From contig JAQFVV010013291.1 in NCBI GenBank assembly GCA_028023455.1, forward strand, positions 1 to 64,000: 64,000 nucleotides of DNA, in the 5' to 3' direction. Below, piece after piece: positions 1 to 12,370 of this stretch. The translations under genes and the position numbers were made by a program. This DNA is from Epiperipatus broadwayi. Taxonomy: Eukaryota; Onychophora; Udeonychophora; Euonychophora; Peripatidae. The notes below the pieces were generated by a model. That model searched no databases and was not told where the DNA came from. It worked only from the letters and a program-made list of their open reading frames with translations. The stretch's first letter is position 1. Each line of letters opens with the position of its first letter.

Positions 1-3000
1 TTTGGTTTGAGCTTTATTCGAGTATATTCCAATGGTTGTTATGACACCAGAATGTCAGAAAGAGAAATAAGAAGCCACAAAAGACTAGAAGAGTAAGCTA
101 TCATCTTTTTGTGATTGCCACGAACGGACATATTTTCTAGGTTCTTACAAATAAAAGTTCTTCAATATTTTTTTTAACTGTTAAACCATAAAACATGAAA
201 AAATAAACTTAAATTATCTGCCCGTTCAATCATTTGAAGGGCAGTTGTGAAGGATTTCCAAGGGAAATGGGAACAAAATGTAAAAAAAAAAAGAAACCTA
301 TGAAAAAAAAATGCTTTATATAAAATCAGCTATTTCAGTTTTAAAAACACAGATATTTCTGGTTTAAAGTTTGGCGTATAACCACTGTTGGATTTGTATA
401 AATATCGTGTCACGAGCTAAGGAACACAGGATCAACTGGATTAATTTGCATCATAAAAAATAAAAAGGCTAATTAAATTGCTCTCTCCTCTCTGGAAAGG
501 AAAAGGGACTGTTAGTGAAGCATTATAAAGTTCGAATTATTATTTCTAAGAAATAATCTTCTTTTTGCATCATAAAAACTGAGGATAAGTCAATAGACAA
601 ATAAATAGTGAAAACGGACACTCTTATATATGGTATGATTTTTTTTTATATATAAAAATGTGCACATATTAATTTTTTACATGTATTTAAAAAGGATGAT
701 TTGTATTTTATTTAAATTATCTTTAAGAGTAATATAATTTATTAAATGAAAATGATCGGAGAGATTCAAATGTAACATATTATTTCATATTCATTTATCA
801 GTTATTATTTTGATAAACAAATAGACTTCGATCTCATCCTATTTTATATCTTTGGTATCTGTTATATATAAATTTTTCAGTAAAATATCCAAAAGTCTCT
901 CCATTCATCCATTCTTTTTTTTTTATGTCGTTATTGTTTTCGCAACACATTTAGAGATACACATAGTAATTTTATCATTTTTTATTCATTCAATCAATCT
1001 GAAATATAAATTAATTTCCGATGTATTTTGTTATTAATCTCGCCAATTTTCTTTTATATAATCAAATAAATTGAGTGATTCAAATGACCAGACTCCGTTA
1101 ATTTTTTTTATTATTTGTATTGAATAAGATGACTTAGCTATTTAAATGACAAGGTTCAAACTTAGCTTGGTAAGTGAGCTAGAATATAAGATATGGTATG
1201 TTTTGCATATTAACATTTTATTTTATTTCCATATGAATTTTATATTTGTATCTGCATTCAAATACTATGTGTTATATTTTATTTTAGTTAATATTACAAA
1301 TCAATCATTTCTATGTTTGTCTGATTCCATCAGAAAAATCTAAATAGATCGTGCTTTATCTTTGGTTCAGAATAACTCGTCTTAGGTATTTATTTTAAAA
1401 CTTCTCGAAAATAAAAAGTACAAACTTCATTGAATAGTTTCATTGAATATTATTTTTAAATTGGGATAAATCTAAATTATAATCATATATTTTAATTATT
1501 GCCAACCAATTTTATATTCAATTATTTAAAGATTCAAATAAATAATATTAATACTCATAGGTGAATAAACATCCAATAGAAACTTAATATATCTTTTATG
1601 TAATGTGGTTGGGCATTGTAGAGTTAGAAATGAGCTAATAGAGTGTTGATAATAAATTCTAGTGAAGTATTCTATTTTAACACATAAACGAAGCAATAAT
1701 TGAGTATCGCTTTAAGGGAAGATATGAATAAATTAGTTTAATATTACTTTATAGCTTCTTAGTAAATTAGACGCAGATTAATTTGTTTAAACATTTAAAG
1801 GAGTGCATAAATTTTTACAGTGTTTATAAAATGATGTAAAAACTAGTTGATATCTATAGAAAATTATTGATTAAATATTAGAGTAGAAAGAATGATGTGA
1901 AAGATACAAACGAATGTTTATACTTTCTATTTAACGTTTATTAAATTAGATATACGTTTGGTTCAAATATTATTTTGTTTTGATATTTAAATAGTGTCTA
2001 TATAAAAAAAATGTTTTGTTAAAATACAATTATAGGTATTTAGAAGCTTATCCATTAGGATAAAATGCAGCCTCATTAAATAATGAAGTAGATTTTAAAT
2101 TACTACAATAATAGTAGGTTAATAAAATATATAGTGGAATCTGCTTTAGTTATTAATTGGATTTGATTTTCCTTAGATTGCTAATCAAGTAGTTAGCCTA
2201 ATCATGTATTATTGTTTAGGGCAATGATATGTGAGTTCATTGCTCAGTGCAGTTTATGTTGTAATTGTGATGGATTTGTTGATGTCTGGAGCAGATAATC
2301 TCATTATTCTTTCATTTCACATATAGCTGAAACAAATTAGACTTTAAGAGAGATTATTTGTGCTTTGTGATGCTTTATTACATAATGGCGACCCGATTGA
2401 GCTAGACTAGACTAATCTAAATTAGATTTTTTTATCAGATCAGATTGATCATTCTAACCATCACCGGCATTCATCAAATTCAATCAGTTACAATATATAT
2501 AAAACAAAAAATAAATCATGCAGTTTTAATAATATATTTCAAAAGTAAACTAAAAAAAATCAATGTACAATTTTAAGAAAAGTTATTTACAATATGCATA
2601 TTTCAAAGTGAACTCTCCTCAATTTCATATCAAATCAATCTGAGTTACATAAAAAAATAAAGTCAAGTGGATAAACTTCATTTTTGTTTTGAGAATATGT
2701 AAAATGAAATAAATCATAGACTTATTTATATATTTAGGTTACATATGTAAGGATACAGAAAAGCAAGAAATTAATGTTATTAATTATCTGTCATATAAAT
2801 AAAGGAAAAATGTTAAGTTTGTTTACATGATCTTAAAAAAATTTTTTTTCACCCAGCCTAATCATAAAATTTACATTTAGCATAAACACGTCAGCTATTT
2901 TACAGTATTATATATGCTGTACTAGTATATAACTTAAATAGATTAAAATTACCCCAAATCATAATTCAAACAGTCTAGCCAATAAAATTAACTCTACAAC

Positions 3001-3100
3001 ACACCAATTAATGTTTTAGTTTTAATGTTTAACTTAAATCAATGTATATGTGTGGTATTTATTTCATTTTACACATTCTCAAAGTAATCTGTAGTTTATC
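1..3100. other. AT-rich DNA, no gene recognised
   Basis: Low-complexity AT-rich sequence with runs of A and T. The open frames here are 60-65 codons, rich in Phe, Ile, Lys and Tyr as expected by chance at this composition, and match nothing I recognise. No tandem array, inverted repeat or RNA gene was seen. Around 2395-2460 a few GACTA/GATCA-type short motifs recur, too weakly to call. Confidence 0.5.
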
Positions 3101-3455
3101 CATATATACGTATAATCAAAATATTCTAGAATAAATACTATAAAGTGTAATAAGCCTATATAAAATTTAAATAAAATCTTCATCATAGTCAGCTTAACAC
3201 ACTTTACATCAATCAATTGTTAAAATTTAAATCTCATTAAAATCATATAACAGTAATGTTCTCACATAAATGATCATCTTTCCACAAATTATGAATATTC
3301 ACACAATTACATTGTTTATTGAACACATTGTCTGTAATATTTATAAAATATGACTCTTTAATTTTTCTTTTCTTCAAGTCATTTTCTACATATAAAACAA
3401 AAACACTATCAAAGCAGAAATCCCCATTACAAATCACTGCATGCTTCAGCAAAAA
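3100..3455 (-). pseudogene. Penelope-like element C-terminal fragment (copy B)
   Basis: A 69-codon open frame on the minus strand (3243-3452) contains VENDLKKRKIKESYF. It matches the plus-strand stretch VENDLRKRKIK near 6075-6115. The similarity continues past the stop into non-coding DNA: minus-strand 3240 to about 3100 resembles plus-strand 6185 to about 6330. In Penelope-like elements this kind of sequence follows the GIY-YIG nuclease block and ends the ORF. The start codon is not meaningful, because this is the tail of a longer ORF. No RT or nuclease block lies upstream on this strand, so the copy is 5'-truncated. Family assignment rests on the better copy at 3960-6330. Confidence 0.65.
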
Positions 3456-4745
3456 GAATTTTTATAATGGCAATTAATACTGAAGTATAATAAAAAAACA
3501 GTTTTATCAGAGGAATGATTTTGTAAAAAAGAGATATAATATCATAAATTTAATTGATAAACCTTTGGATTTGCTGGATGTTTCAGTTTGGATAAAGAAA
3601 TAGATTTTATTGGATAACCTATAAAAACTATAAAATGGAAGTTATTGCAGCCATAGAAAGTGCTTATAAAAGGTATCATGCTTGGGAGAAGATATCTAAA
3701 ATATCTTCATTTAATATTTCTCAATATAAACTATGATGATTCATGATATAAGCAAATTAATTTAATAAGGAAATATTTATCTGGTAATAATATTGCATTA
3801 TATTAAAGAAGATAAAGTTGGGAGATTGTATTTGTTGTATAAAGATTTATATAGAAAAAAGTTCATCAACAAATTGAAAAATTAAAATTTAAAAGAATAG
3901 ATTCTTATTCTGTTGATAGATTAAAAATGAAATTTATTATTTCTATACTTAACCTCTTATTGAACTATTTTCCTGATAGCTTTCTTTGTTTTCACTAGAT
4001 TTAAGCTTTCAACTTTCATTTTGTTATTAAACCATTATTATTTATCAGAATATAATAAATTTGACCTCATTTGATTGATATTTTTGTTTAGACATTAAAT
4101 AAATTTTAAAAATTCACATTTGTTTTCTGGAATTATTTTAAAAAATATATTTATTCAAAGCAAAATACAGTCATGTTCAGGTGGAGCAAATTCAGTTTAT
4201 AAAATGAATGAAATCTTTATAGTTTCACATTTGATTTAAAAATTTGAAAAAAAATTTTTAATAGCTACTAAATCTATCAAATTATGCTTTAAACATTTAC
4301 AATTTTTTCATATTTTTTATGATATTGCTAAATATAATTCCAATCAGGTGAATGGCCTCATTTTGTAAACAGCTGTGTTTCCTGTGATCATAATATCTAT
4401 AGAAACAATATTTAAAAGAAAATATTCTTTTATATTTACAATTAAACATTTCTGTAAAAAATTAATATATAATAACATTTACTTTTCATTTTTAATAATT
4501 ATTTATATAATTATGATACCAATACAGTCATAAACTTTCCAAAAAATGAAGTTTTTACACCATCACATTTTTTTCTTGACCATTGTAATATTTACTCAAA
4601 TTGAACATGCAAGGTTTGAGATCAAAATATATAATGATTATCCATCATTGGTGAAGTTTGGGATTCTTTGTTGGACTGCCTATTCGATTTTCCCTGCCAT
4701 CTATTGAATTTTTTTTGTATTTAAAATATTAGAAAATAAATATAC

Positions 4746-4943
4746 ATGAATTTTAAAGCCATAAAAAAAGCTTTGCAAAATTTTCATCAGAGGGTGAAAA
4801 ATGCAAATTTAAATTTTAAAAATCTGAAACACAGCTCTAACATCTCGAAATGTGAGCCTTATTTAAATAAAGTGTTTGATAGAAAGTTGTACTTATCTGT
4901 TTTATGCCATGGATTTTTGAAAATTTTAAAGTACATAAAGTAA
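4746..4943 (+). pseudogene. Penelope-like N-terminal ORF remnant
   Basis: A 65-codon open frame starts NFKAIKKALQNFHQRVKNAN and runs into the RT region in a neighbouring frame. The same start, NFKAIK, is encoded in the related copy at 20281, where it soon breaks. This looks like the spacer N-terminal to the RT in Penelope-like elements, a basic segment with no known catalytic role. The Met may not be the ancestral start; conservation in two copies is what supports it as coding. Confidence 0.5.
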
Positions 4944-5460
4944 ATTTAATTATTAGACTTATGTTAAATTTTGAAGGTTGTATATTTTATCATGGAGCAG
5001 GTTTTGTTGGAAAGTTTTTGCAAGATGAATTAGGTTTTGGTGGTTATGCTTGTGCATCTTTATTTAATTTGGTTAAAAAGATTGATAAGCTCATTTTTGA
5101 TGATGAGGATCGATTCTTTACATTGGTTGTTGCAGAATTATATTAATCAATAAAAATAAAAGAATCTATTAATATTATTGATCGAGTTTTATATAATAAA
5201 GGAGTGAGAAAGTTTAAGCATCTGTTTGTTAAAGATTTATTGTTAAATATTGATCAAAATTTGATTGCTATATTTGAAAATCAATTGTATATGATGGGTG
5301 AAGGTTGGCCTATGAGATTGCCTGTTTTAGTGATCATATATAGTTATATGTTGTCATATTTTGAAGAGAATATTTTAAAAGCATATTTTTCATTAGGTGC
5401 TAAAAATTATTTTAGGTAGGTAGATAATGTATTTATTGTTGAATCAAATATTATAGTGAA
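4904..5460 (+). pseudogene. Penelope-like reverse transcriptase remnant
   Basis: Two open frames (4904-5146 and 5204-5419) cover an RT palm and fingers in Penelope order. FENFKVHK sits where the family has its LPKIHK block, FEEN at the FEE block, and near 5405-5446 the sequence reads NYFR-stop-VDNVFIVES. The stop replaces the Tyr of the catalytic Y-V-D-D box, and the second Asp is Asn. Two catalytic-box positions are therefore lost, and frames change between about 5146 and 5204. The role of the intact enzyme is target-primed reverse transcription. Assignment as Penelope-like rather than another RT class rests on these blocks plus the downstream GIY-YIG region. Confidence 0.72.
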
Positions 5461-5727
5461 GTGAATGTAAAATAAAATATTTTGATTTAATTTTATGAAG
5501 AGAATGTACTGTTGTGGAACCATTGTCAATTAAAGGATTTGCACATCCAAATTTAAGTGTTCCACTTATGTATACATTATCTGGATTTAGAACATTTTTG
5601 TTTAGAAATGATATTTTGTATATGTTAATGAGTTATTGAAAGTGAGATATAGTAGAAAAAACTGTTTTCAAGTACATTATCTAAATTTAGAAATAGATGG
5701 AGGAAGAATAATAAAAAAGAGAAAATA

Positions 5728-5976
5728 TTGATAGCATTGCCCTACATAAATAATATTGTGTGTAGGAGGATTACTTCATTAGTATCTGCTCATTTTAATG
5801 TTGCATTTAAGGATGGTCCAAATACTCGAAGATTAATTATTAATGGAAATTATTGTGTTGATAAAATCAATAAATGTAATATTATTTATAAAGTGGTATG
5901 CATTGTGGATCTAGTTATATTGGAGAGACTAAATGTGTATAAAAAAGAGGATTCAGGAGCAGAAATTATTATATAA
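5728..5976 (+). pseudogene. Penelope-like linker and GIY-YIG remnant
   Basis: An 82-codon open frame. LPYINNIVCRRI and FNVAFKDGPNTRRLI resemble the linker that joins RT to the nuclease in Penelope-like elements, and CNIIYKVVCIVD resembles the Cys-bearing strand just before the GIY-YIG motif. The GIY-YIG core is degenerate (about VDLVILERLN), and later Cys/His positions are missing. The intact domain nicks target DNA. The frame closes with two stops, after which tail coding resumes in another frame near 6020. Confidence 0.65.
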
Positions 5977-6375
5977 TAAGTCACATCATTCTGTGGGAGA
6001 GACTTAAATCTGTTTTAGCAGAGCAGGCAATGATTTTTAATGAAGATTTCTGCTTTGTTAATGTTTTTCTTTTACATGTGGAGAATGATTTGAGGAAAAG
6101 AAAAATTAAAATCATATTTTATAAATATTACAAATAATGTATTGAATAAATAATGTAATTTGTGAGTATTCATATGTGATTTTAATGAGATTTAAATTTT
6201 AACACTTGATTGCTACTTAAGATAGACTAAAATGTCATATGCTGGGAATAGTAAAGATTTTATTTTTATTTTATATAGGCATATCAAATTTTTTAGTATT
6301 TATTGTAGATTATTATATTTATTTTATTTGATATTATATATATATATATTATCAAGATGGCTATATGAATGGTGG

Positions 6376-6377
<2 letters not shown>

Positions 6378-6441
<64 letters not shown>
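6378..6441. repeat. (TA)n microsatellite
   Basis: Pure TA dinucleotide array of about 64 bp just beyond the 3' side of Penelope copy A. It makes an artefactual Ile-Tyr open frame, which should not be annotated as a gene. Confidence 0.97.
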
Positions 6442-6444
<3 letters not shown>

Positions 6445-6559
6445 ATTCTAGCAAGATATGTGTATAAAACTTACTTATATACAAACATTGAACATAAAAC
6501 TTACTTATATCGTCATTGCATATTTCAAATATTTAAAAATATATGATCAGATTTATTTT

Positions 6560-7645
6560 TAAAAAAATCAAATAAACAAGAATAATAAAAAAATTATAAT
6601 TAATTAAAGAGTGGTTTTAAAATGTAGTTTTAAAAATAAAAAAAAAAAACATTGTGTATATATATTTTTAAAAGAGAATAAAACTTTTATTGAAAAGCAG
6701 ATGGGAGAAAATCTAAAATAGAAAAAGATTTAAAACTCCTTTTTTTAGAAATTAAAAAAATAATATGTATCAAAATAGATAAATATGAAAAAAATCAGAA
6801 TCAAAATTAGTTTGTAAAAGAAAAACTTTTGAAAATATAATTACTTTAAAAGATTACTGACTGATAAAGAAAAGGTAAAACAATTAAATTAATTAAAAAT
6901 CTATGTAAACTATCTATTTGGTAAATATGAAGAGATAGTAGATTAGACTCAAAAAAGATTAGATTCAAGCAAATGTAAAAATCAATTAGATAAAATGAAA
7001 TGTTAAAATTAATTAAAAAACATTCAAGTTATAAGTAAAATTAAAAATAATGATAAGAAATTCAAACAATGAAAAAGTTAAGATATAAAAGGATCACTTG
7101 GCTATTGTTATTCAGTTCAGTCTTCATTCCATTGTTGATTCAGTTTGGATTATTATTATTCAGTTTGGACAGAATGCAGACTCATTGAGAACCCAAACAA
7201 TCAGAGATCCATATATACAGAAACTGTAAATACAGTAGTACACCAGTCAATTACTGCTGTAGTCAATATCAATGCAAAATCCACAGAACTAACAACATGC
7301 ATTGCTAGACAGCCATAGAATTATTTGACAACTTGATGCCTTAGCTCTCAGCAAAATCAAATATACTCACCTGGAGTGCCCAGAACAAATGCCTAAGCCC
7401 TATAGGAGATGCTGCTCTGTACTTTCTCTCCCATTGTTAAGCCAAAGAAATAAAGATAAGCTCTAGAACCATCGATGGAACCAAAAGGCCCACTGGTTGG
7501 AAAATACACACAAATGAAAAACTAATAAAGATACTTTAAATAACTAAATAGCCACTTGATTTTAAATGAAATGAATTTTTATGAAGGTCTATTATAACTA
7601 TAGCCCAAAATAATCATTTATATTTTCTTATGTAAAAATTTATTG

Positions 7646-7650
<5 letters not shown>
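6560..7650. other. Unassigned; less AT-rich patch at 7110-7510
   Basis: 6560-7100 is A-rich with no recognisable product. From about 7110 to 7510 the composition changes to less AT-rich sequence that looks like old coding or repeat DNA, but every frame carries stops and I recognise no protein block. A decayed LTR-element gag or other transposon remnant is possible but not shown. Confidence 0.4.

Positions 7651-7653
<3 letters not shown>

Positions 7654-7690
<37 letters not shown>
7654..7690. repeat. (TA)n microsatellite, left flank of TGTAACG element
   Basis: TA array ending exactly where the 7691-9856 element starts. A second TA array (9856-9881) abuts the other end, as if the element inserted into one array. 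Confidence 0.95.
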
Positions 7691-7693
<3 letters not shown>

Positions 7694-9856
7694 AACGAGA
7701 CAGCGTTACATCAATATTAAATCCAGAAAGCATCAGGAAATACACACACCAACAAGCAACCTAAAAACGCATAACCTCATTATCGTAATTTAGAATAGTT
7801 TCCTTCATCGTATAAAATATATGTATAAAATACCGCTGTAAAACACACCCATAAAAATACAGATCGTAAACGTATAAAGTAAATGATTAAAGCTGGTAAA
7901 TAATAAATGTAGTTTATTTCTTAAATAATAAATATAAGTCAATTTGATAAATAATAAATATATAATTGTTATCTTAAAATGATAAATATAATTCACTTTT
8001 AAATATAATTTGTTTCTTTAACCTGATAAATATAATTTGCCGTTAGAAATCAAATTCGCTTTCTTAATTAAAATGTATAATTGTCCTTCAAAAAAAAAAA
8101 ACGCCATGGGATTTTAACAGGGGATTATTTTAGAAAATCATTTAAAATAAGAGTAATAGAAAAGATCTAATGAAATGATAAGTGCTCGACTTCTAATTTT
8201 AAAATAGCATGTATTGTTCTAATAAAAACACACACACACGCATGCATTAAAAATGTGAAAGAATAAGATTGATTGCAAAACGAGATTGCCTCAAAATAAA
8301 GATTGCCTGTAGCAAAAAAGAGAGTGAGTAATGCTAACGCGGACCTTAACGACAACTTGAGAAACAGGGAACTCTGGGGGTAGATTGGATCCCAAGATAT
8401 GGACCAAACCTTTTAAATACACCTCAAAACCTATTAAAAAAGGAAAAAAAGATAGAACAGGATTCTAGATGCTATTCTACATAGATATCCCTGTCTTATT
8501 GATATAGTGATATTATTACGCGATCATTACTGTTGTTATTATCACCTGCTCATCATCCGACGCTTATGCCACTGGCGTACCACTGAATTGGTCTGAAGTA
8601 ACTCAACGAATTCCTCGGCATTAAAGATGACTATTCCGAAATTAATACCAAGAGCGTCGATCGTCATGAGGGGCTAAGAAACCTCTCAGTGACTGATCGG
8701 CGCTCCGCTACCAAAATCTCCAGGACTATGCAACTCCGATAACATCGTGTTTCGTGAATGCTCCAGCTGATAATATGTTCCGCAAAATTCCCACGTGTAC
8801 CAGGATCAACCGATAATCGCCGCAACCAAGATAAAACCTAGGTAAATATGTTTATATTAAATCACTCACTCAATCTAGAACTCTTACAGGCAATCTCGTA
8901 AATAACCTACCTAATTTGTACAAATCAAACTTGAACTTTCCTCGTCTGATAATTTATCGTATAACAGAACTTTATTCACATGAACTTTAAACTTAAATGA
9001 AAGTCAGGATAGAGAATTATTTAATCCATGAAATGAACTTTATTTCGCAATGCATACTTGTATTTATTAATTATGTTTCTCTGAGAGCGTGTTTATGTGT
9101 GTGTGTGACTACAAAAGGTTAACTTAACAAAATTAATATCTTAATAAACTTGTTCATTATATAATCAATTCGAGCATTTATCAAATCATTTCACACGATT
9201 CAAATTCTTAATTTATACTTGTTATCATAGTTATTGTTTAAATTATTAGATAGATTCGTCATTTAGATTAATATTTGTTTTATATTGTTTTATGTATCAA
9301 CATCGCGCCGTAAGTCACGATGTTTTCTTTAGTATGTGATCTAGTTAAGATAGTCTTAAGAGAGGGCGGGTCTATGAAAATAAATGTCGATAACTTATGT
9401 TGTAAGCAATAAGAGCGGGGGATGATTTATAAGCCTTGTGTTCGGGCGTAAACGAACAGATTGATAGGTCAGCGTTGACCAATAAACGGCCTTCCTGCCG
9501 TGATAGACTTAGTAAAGAAACATGCTGATTTTAATTAGCGGTCAATGCGTCTTCTCCGGGAGGAGTCTTGTTAGGGACAATCGTGTAGCGACCCTGAGTC
9601 ATCGGATTGGTCCATGCTGAGAGTATCGAGTTAGCGGGCGGGATTTGACTTCGGAATCGTTTTGACATAATGTAAGGTGATGCGAGTAGTTAAAACACTT
9701 AAATAATCGTATCTGGCGCCCTCTTATGTGGATTATAAACAACTGTCGATGTAAGAAAAAAAATAAAGCCTTACGCTGTGTCATGTTAGTTTCGAAGCCG
9801 TAATCTCTTGGTAACCGTAGATATCTCGCGAGTAGAAAGAGGGGGTTTACGTTACA
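7691..9856. mobile_element. 2.2 kb TGTAACG...CGTTACA element in (TA)n
   Basis: The left end TGTAACGAGACAGCGTTACA is itself a small inverted repeat, and the right end is CGTTACA. Both ends abut TA arrays. The interior has many more CpGs and less AT than its surroundings and no open frame over 65 codons. TG...CA termini fit a solo LTR of a Ty3/gypsy-like element with an unusually long LTR, and the CGTTACA ends equally fit a TIR element. TGGCGCCC near 9715, close to the right end, also occurs on the opposite strand near the left end of the related element at 47503-49709. That element lies in the opposite orientation, judging by which end carries the hairpin. Confidence 0.6.
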
Positions 9857-9889
9857 ATATATATATATATATATATATATAATAATGTT

Positions 9890-10257
9890 GCTTATTTGTT
9901 ATTTGGTCTATTCTCTCTATCTCTCTTGTCACTGCATCACTGGTAAATTAGTTTATAAATATCTATGTATATTATAAAAATGTTGCTGGACCCCTGAGAC
10001 AGAGTATGAGCTAGCTTAGAATATTTCAAGCATTAGATTGGTATGGATGTTGGTTGAGCATGCCAGCTATATACAACCTATATAATTGGCTAGCTTTTGA
10101 ATTAGAATCTCAAAACAAATAAAATGCCCTGGATGTAAAATGGCAAGCTACCAGTTAATGAGTGTTATAGATTAGAAATGTAATCATAGGTTATGCTTTG
10201 TATAGCCTTGATCTGGCCATAAGTACCATTGATTTGGTTAACCAAAAGACTGTTTTT
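9890..10257. other. No gene recognised
   Basis: Mixed-composition sequence between the TGTAACG element and a piggyBac-type MITE. No open frame, hairpin or tandem array worth calling. Confidence 0.4.
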
Positions 10258-10991
10258 TACGAGGCTCCTCATAGACATCTGATGTCACTCTAACTCAACC
10301 GATTCTTATGCTAAAAAATTTGTTCGATAGGTTTTGAAGAGGTTTTTAAAAGTTCTGTAAGATGGTGCCCTCTTCCGACTTATTTTACAAGTAAAAAATA
10401 AAAAAAAACACATTTAAACCTAAACAAAGAAAGAACATTATTTGTGATTGGTTCTTAGCAAGCTCTCAGCTGAAAAAGACATTCTGATTGGCTGGAAAGA
10501 ACAAAGAAACCGCCTGATCAAAGAAAATAAAGAAAAATGCTGAGATTTTCATTTCGAATATGATTTTAAAGTATTATAAAAGTATATTTTGAGAAATTAA
10601 AATTATTTTCAGAGAGAATACTAAAAAAACAAAATTATTTTCGAAAAATATCGAAGATTTTTGTAAAAATATTGAAGAATTAGTAAAAAGAAATATTTAC
10701 TTTTCTATAATGTAAAAGTCGACCTTTTTGTTTATATTATATCTTTTATGTTGCCGAAATTGAATATTTTAGAATAAATAAATAGCAATTTATTTTTGAA
10801 AGAACTTTCATTCTCTTCATAACCTGAAAAATTAGTAATATACTTTTTATAAACGTATCTGAGTTGAATTTAATATTATAGGCGAATATGTTTTAACAAT
10901 AGGCTTTGTCTTCAGTTTGTGAGTTGGCCAATTAAAAGATTTGATTTTTACCTCATACAACCAATAATATAATTAGCGGTTAAAAGGTTAA
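10258..10991 (-). mobile_element. piggyBac-type MITE, copy 1 (one end lost)
   Basis: About 700 bp that aligns by eye, as the reverse complement, with 58100-58811. It has no coding capacity. The right end reads AGCGGTTAAAAGGTTAA and stops at TTAA (10988-10991), the target used by piggyBac. The left side begins at ACGAGGCTCCTCAT but lacks a TTAA, so this end is truncated or mutated. The interior has A-rich tracts and blocks such as TTCGAAAAATATCGAAG and a GTCGACC site shared with the other copy. It would be a non-autonomous passenger moved by piggyBac transposase. Confidence 0.75.
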
Positions 10992-11229
10992 TCTGTCAAT
11001 AGTATTCTACTCCTCTGCTTGAAGGCCAATCTGATGCCACAATCACAACCATTGTCAAAAGTTAGTTACAAAATTATAAAAGTTGCAATAAATATTTAAT
11101 TTGGATTGACTTGCTTCAATATATATATATATGTGTGTGTGTGTGTAATCTTGTGAAAGGAAATTACTCTTCATACATGTGCTATTAGATTGAGATTAAA
11201 TTTAAATGTGCTCACCCATCAATAAGTTT

Positions 11230-11900
11230 TTTAATAATTTCATACTTTGCTTTTCTGATGCTTTTTTTTGTCTCACACATCAATGTAAAATATATGATAA
11301 AATGATTATTACATATCAGAAAATAATAAATTTGACTTCATTTGATAAATATTTTTATTTACTACTGAAATTAATTTTAAATATTTACATTATGTTTCTG
11401 TAAATATGAAAAAAATGAGGCTGTAATCAAAACAAAGATGTTAGAAGTCATCGTTTCTAGAAAACATTATTTTCAGTTTATAAAATCAATGAAATATTTC
11501 TTAATATTCATTATTTTTAGACACCTGAATAAATAATTATTTATTTCTTTAATATCTAATGAATTATGCTTTAAAAGTTTAAGTTTTTTTAATATTTATT
11601 GCAAATTTGTGATTTTTTCTTACTCATAAATATCAAGTAAATTGTTTACAACATAGCAGGTCTTCAAATTTGCTTCTGGCCATATTCATGTTAGCTGCTA
11701 ATATAACATTATATTTTTAAAAATAAAGTATTTCAAGTCAAAATAAACTATTAATAATTTATATTTCGTGATATCTAATAAATATAGTACAAATTATTTT
11801 TAAAAAAATATTGAAAACTCTAATAAATTTGCAAATAAACATGTTTTTGCATCATTGAAAATTTCAATGCTGTAAAATACTGAATGTTTTACAGCCTTGT
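11230..11900 (+). repeat. Penelope 5' region, diverged copy
   Basis: Shares order and short blocks with 3965-4500 and 19500-20000: an AATAAATTTGAC-TTCATTTGAT segment, then CAGTTTATAAAAT-AATGAAAT, then ATTATGCTTTAAAAGTT. Divergence is high, coding is absent, and it stops before the NFKAIK coding block seen in the other two copies. Confidence 0.55.
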
Positions 11901-12130
11901 TACACATAATGCCTAATCATGTCAGGGTGGGGTTTATGCCTATTGTAAAGAGGGAATTTTGAATTTCTCACCTTTTAGCATGGAATTTTCAGCAGAAAAG
12001 TTTATTATAATAAAGTATACCATTTTACACACATTTTAACAAATAATACTTACAGAAATATTCACCCGGGGGAAAATTGTCCAAAAGATGTTTCTGTCAT
12101 TTGAAGTATAAGTTGGTTAAAAACACAAGT

Positions 12131-12370
12131 GAATCACTTATGCTTAGAGGCTAATCTTATATAAACCACTCCTTACTGGCAGTGCTTAAATCAGAATTTC
12201 ATCTTATTGAAGAGTCTGATATATCAATTAACAAATTATTTGTAAAAATTTACAATATATATTCTCATTTTTAACTATCTGTGACTTTTAATAATAAGAT
12301 CAAGTCCTGATTTAAACATGATAAGTAAGGATTAGTTTATATAAGAATAGGCTCTAATAATAAGTGATCC
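12131..12370. mobile_element. 240-bp hairpin MITE
   Basis: Arms of about 80 bp: the left arm starts GAATCACTTATGCTTAGAGG and the right arm, reverse-complemented, starts GGATCACTTATTATTAGAGC. Both continue through TATATAAAC and TTTAAATCAG. No coding. It is nested inside the 11144-12471 TIR element. Confidence 0.75.

Larger units (their letters stand above)
3960..6330 (+). mobile_element. Decayed Penelope-like retroelement (copy A)
   Basis: A non-coding lead (3965-4740) that recurs at 19495-20340 and, more weakly, at 11230-11900 is followed by coding remnants in shifting frames: an N-terminal block (4746-4940), RT (4904-5460), linker plus GIY-YIG region (5728-5976), and a tail (6020-6215). That order, RT then a C-terminal GIY-YIG endonuclease, is diagnostic of Penelope-like elements. 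Several stops and frameshifts make it inactive. Its tail faces the tail of copy B at 3100-3455 across about 500 bp. Ends are approximate because no target duplication was found. Confidence 0.72.

Noticed and set aside
6232-6546. 104-codon frame with a long Ile-Tyr run
   Set aside because: Most of it is the (TA)n array at 6378-6441; the flanks have no coding character.
7110-7510. Less AT-rich patch as a decayed gag
   Set aside because: I could not match any gag block, so it is left unassigned.
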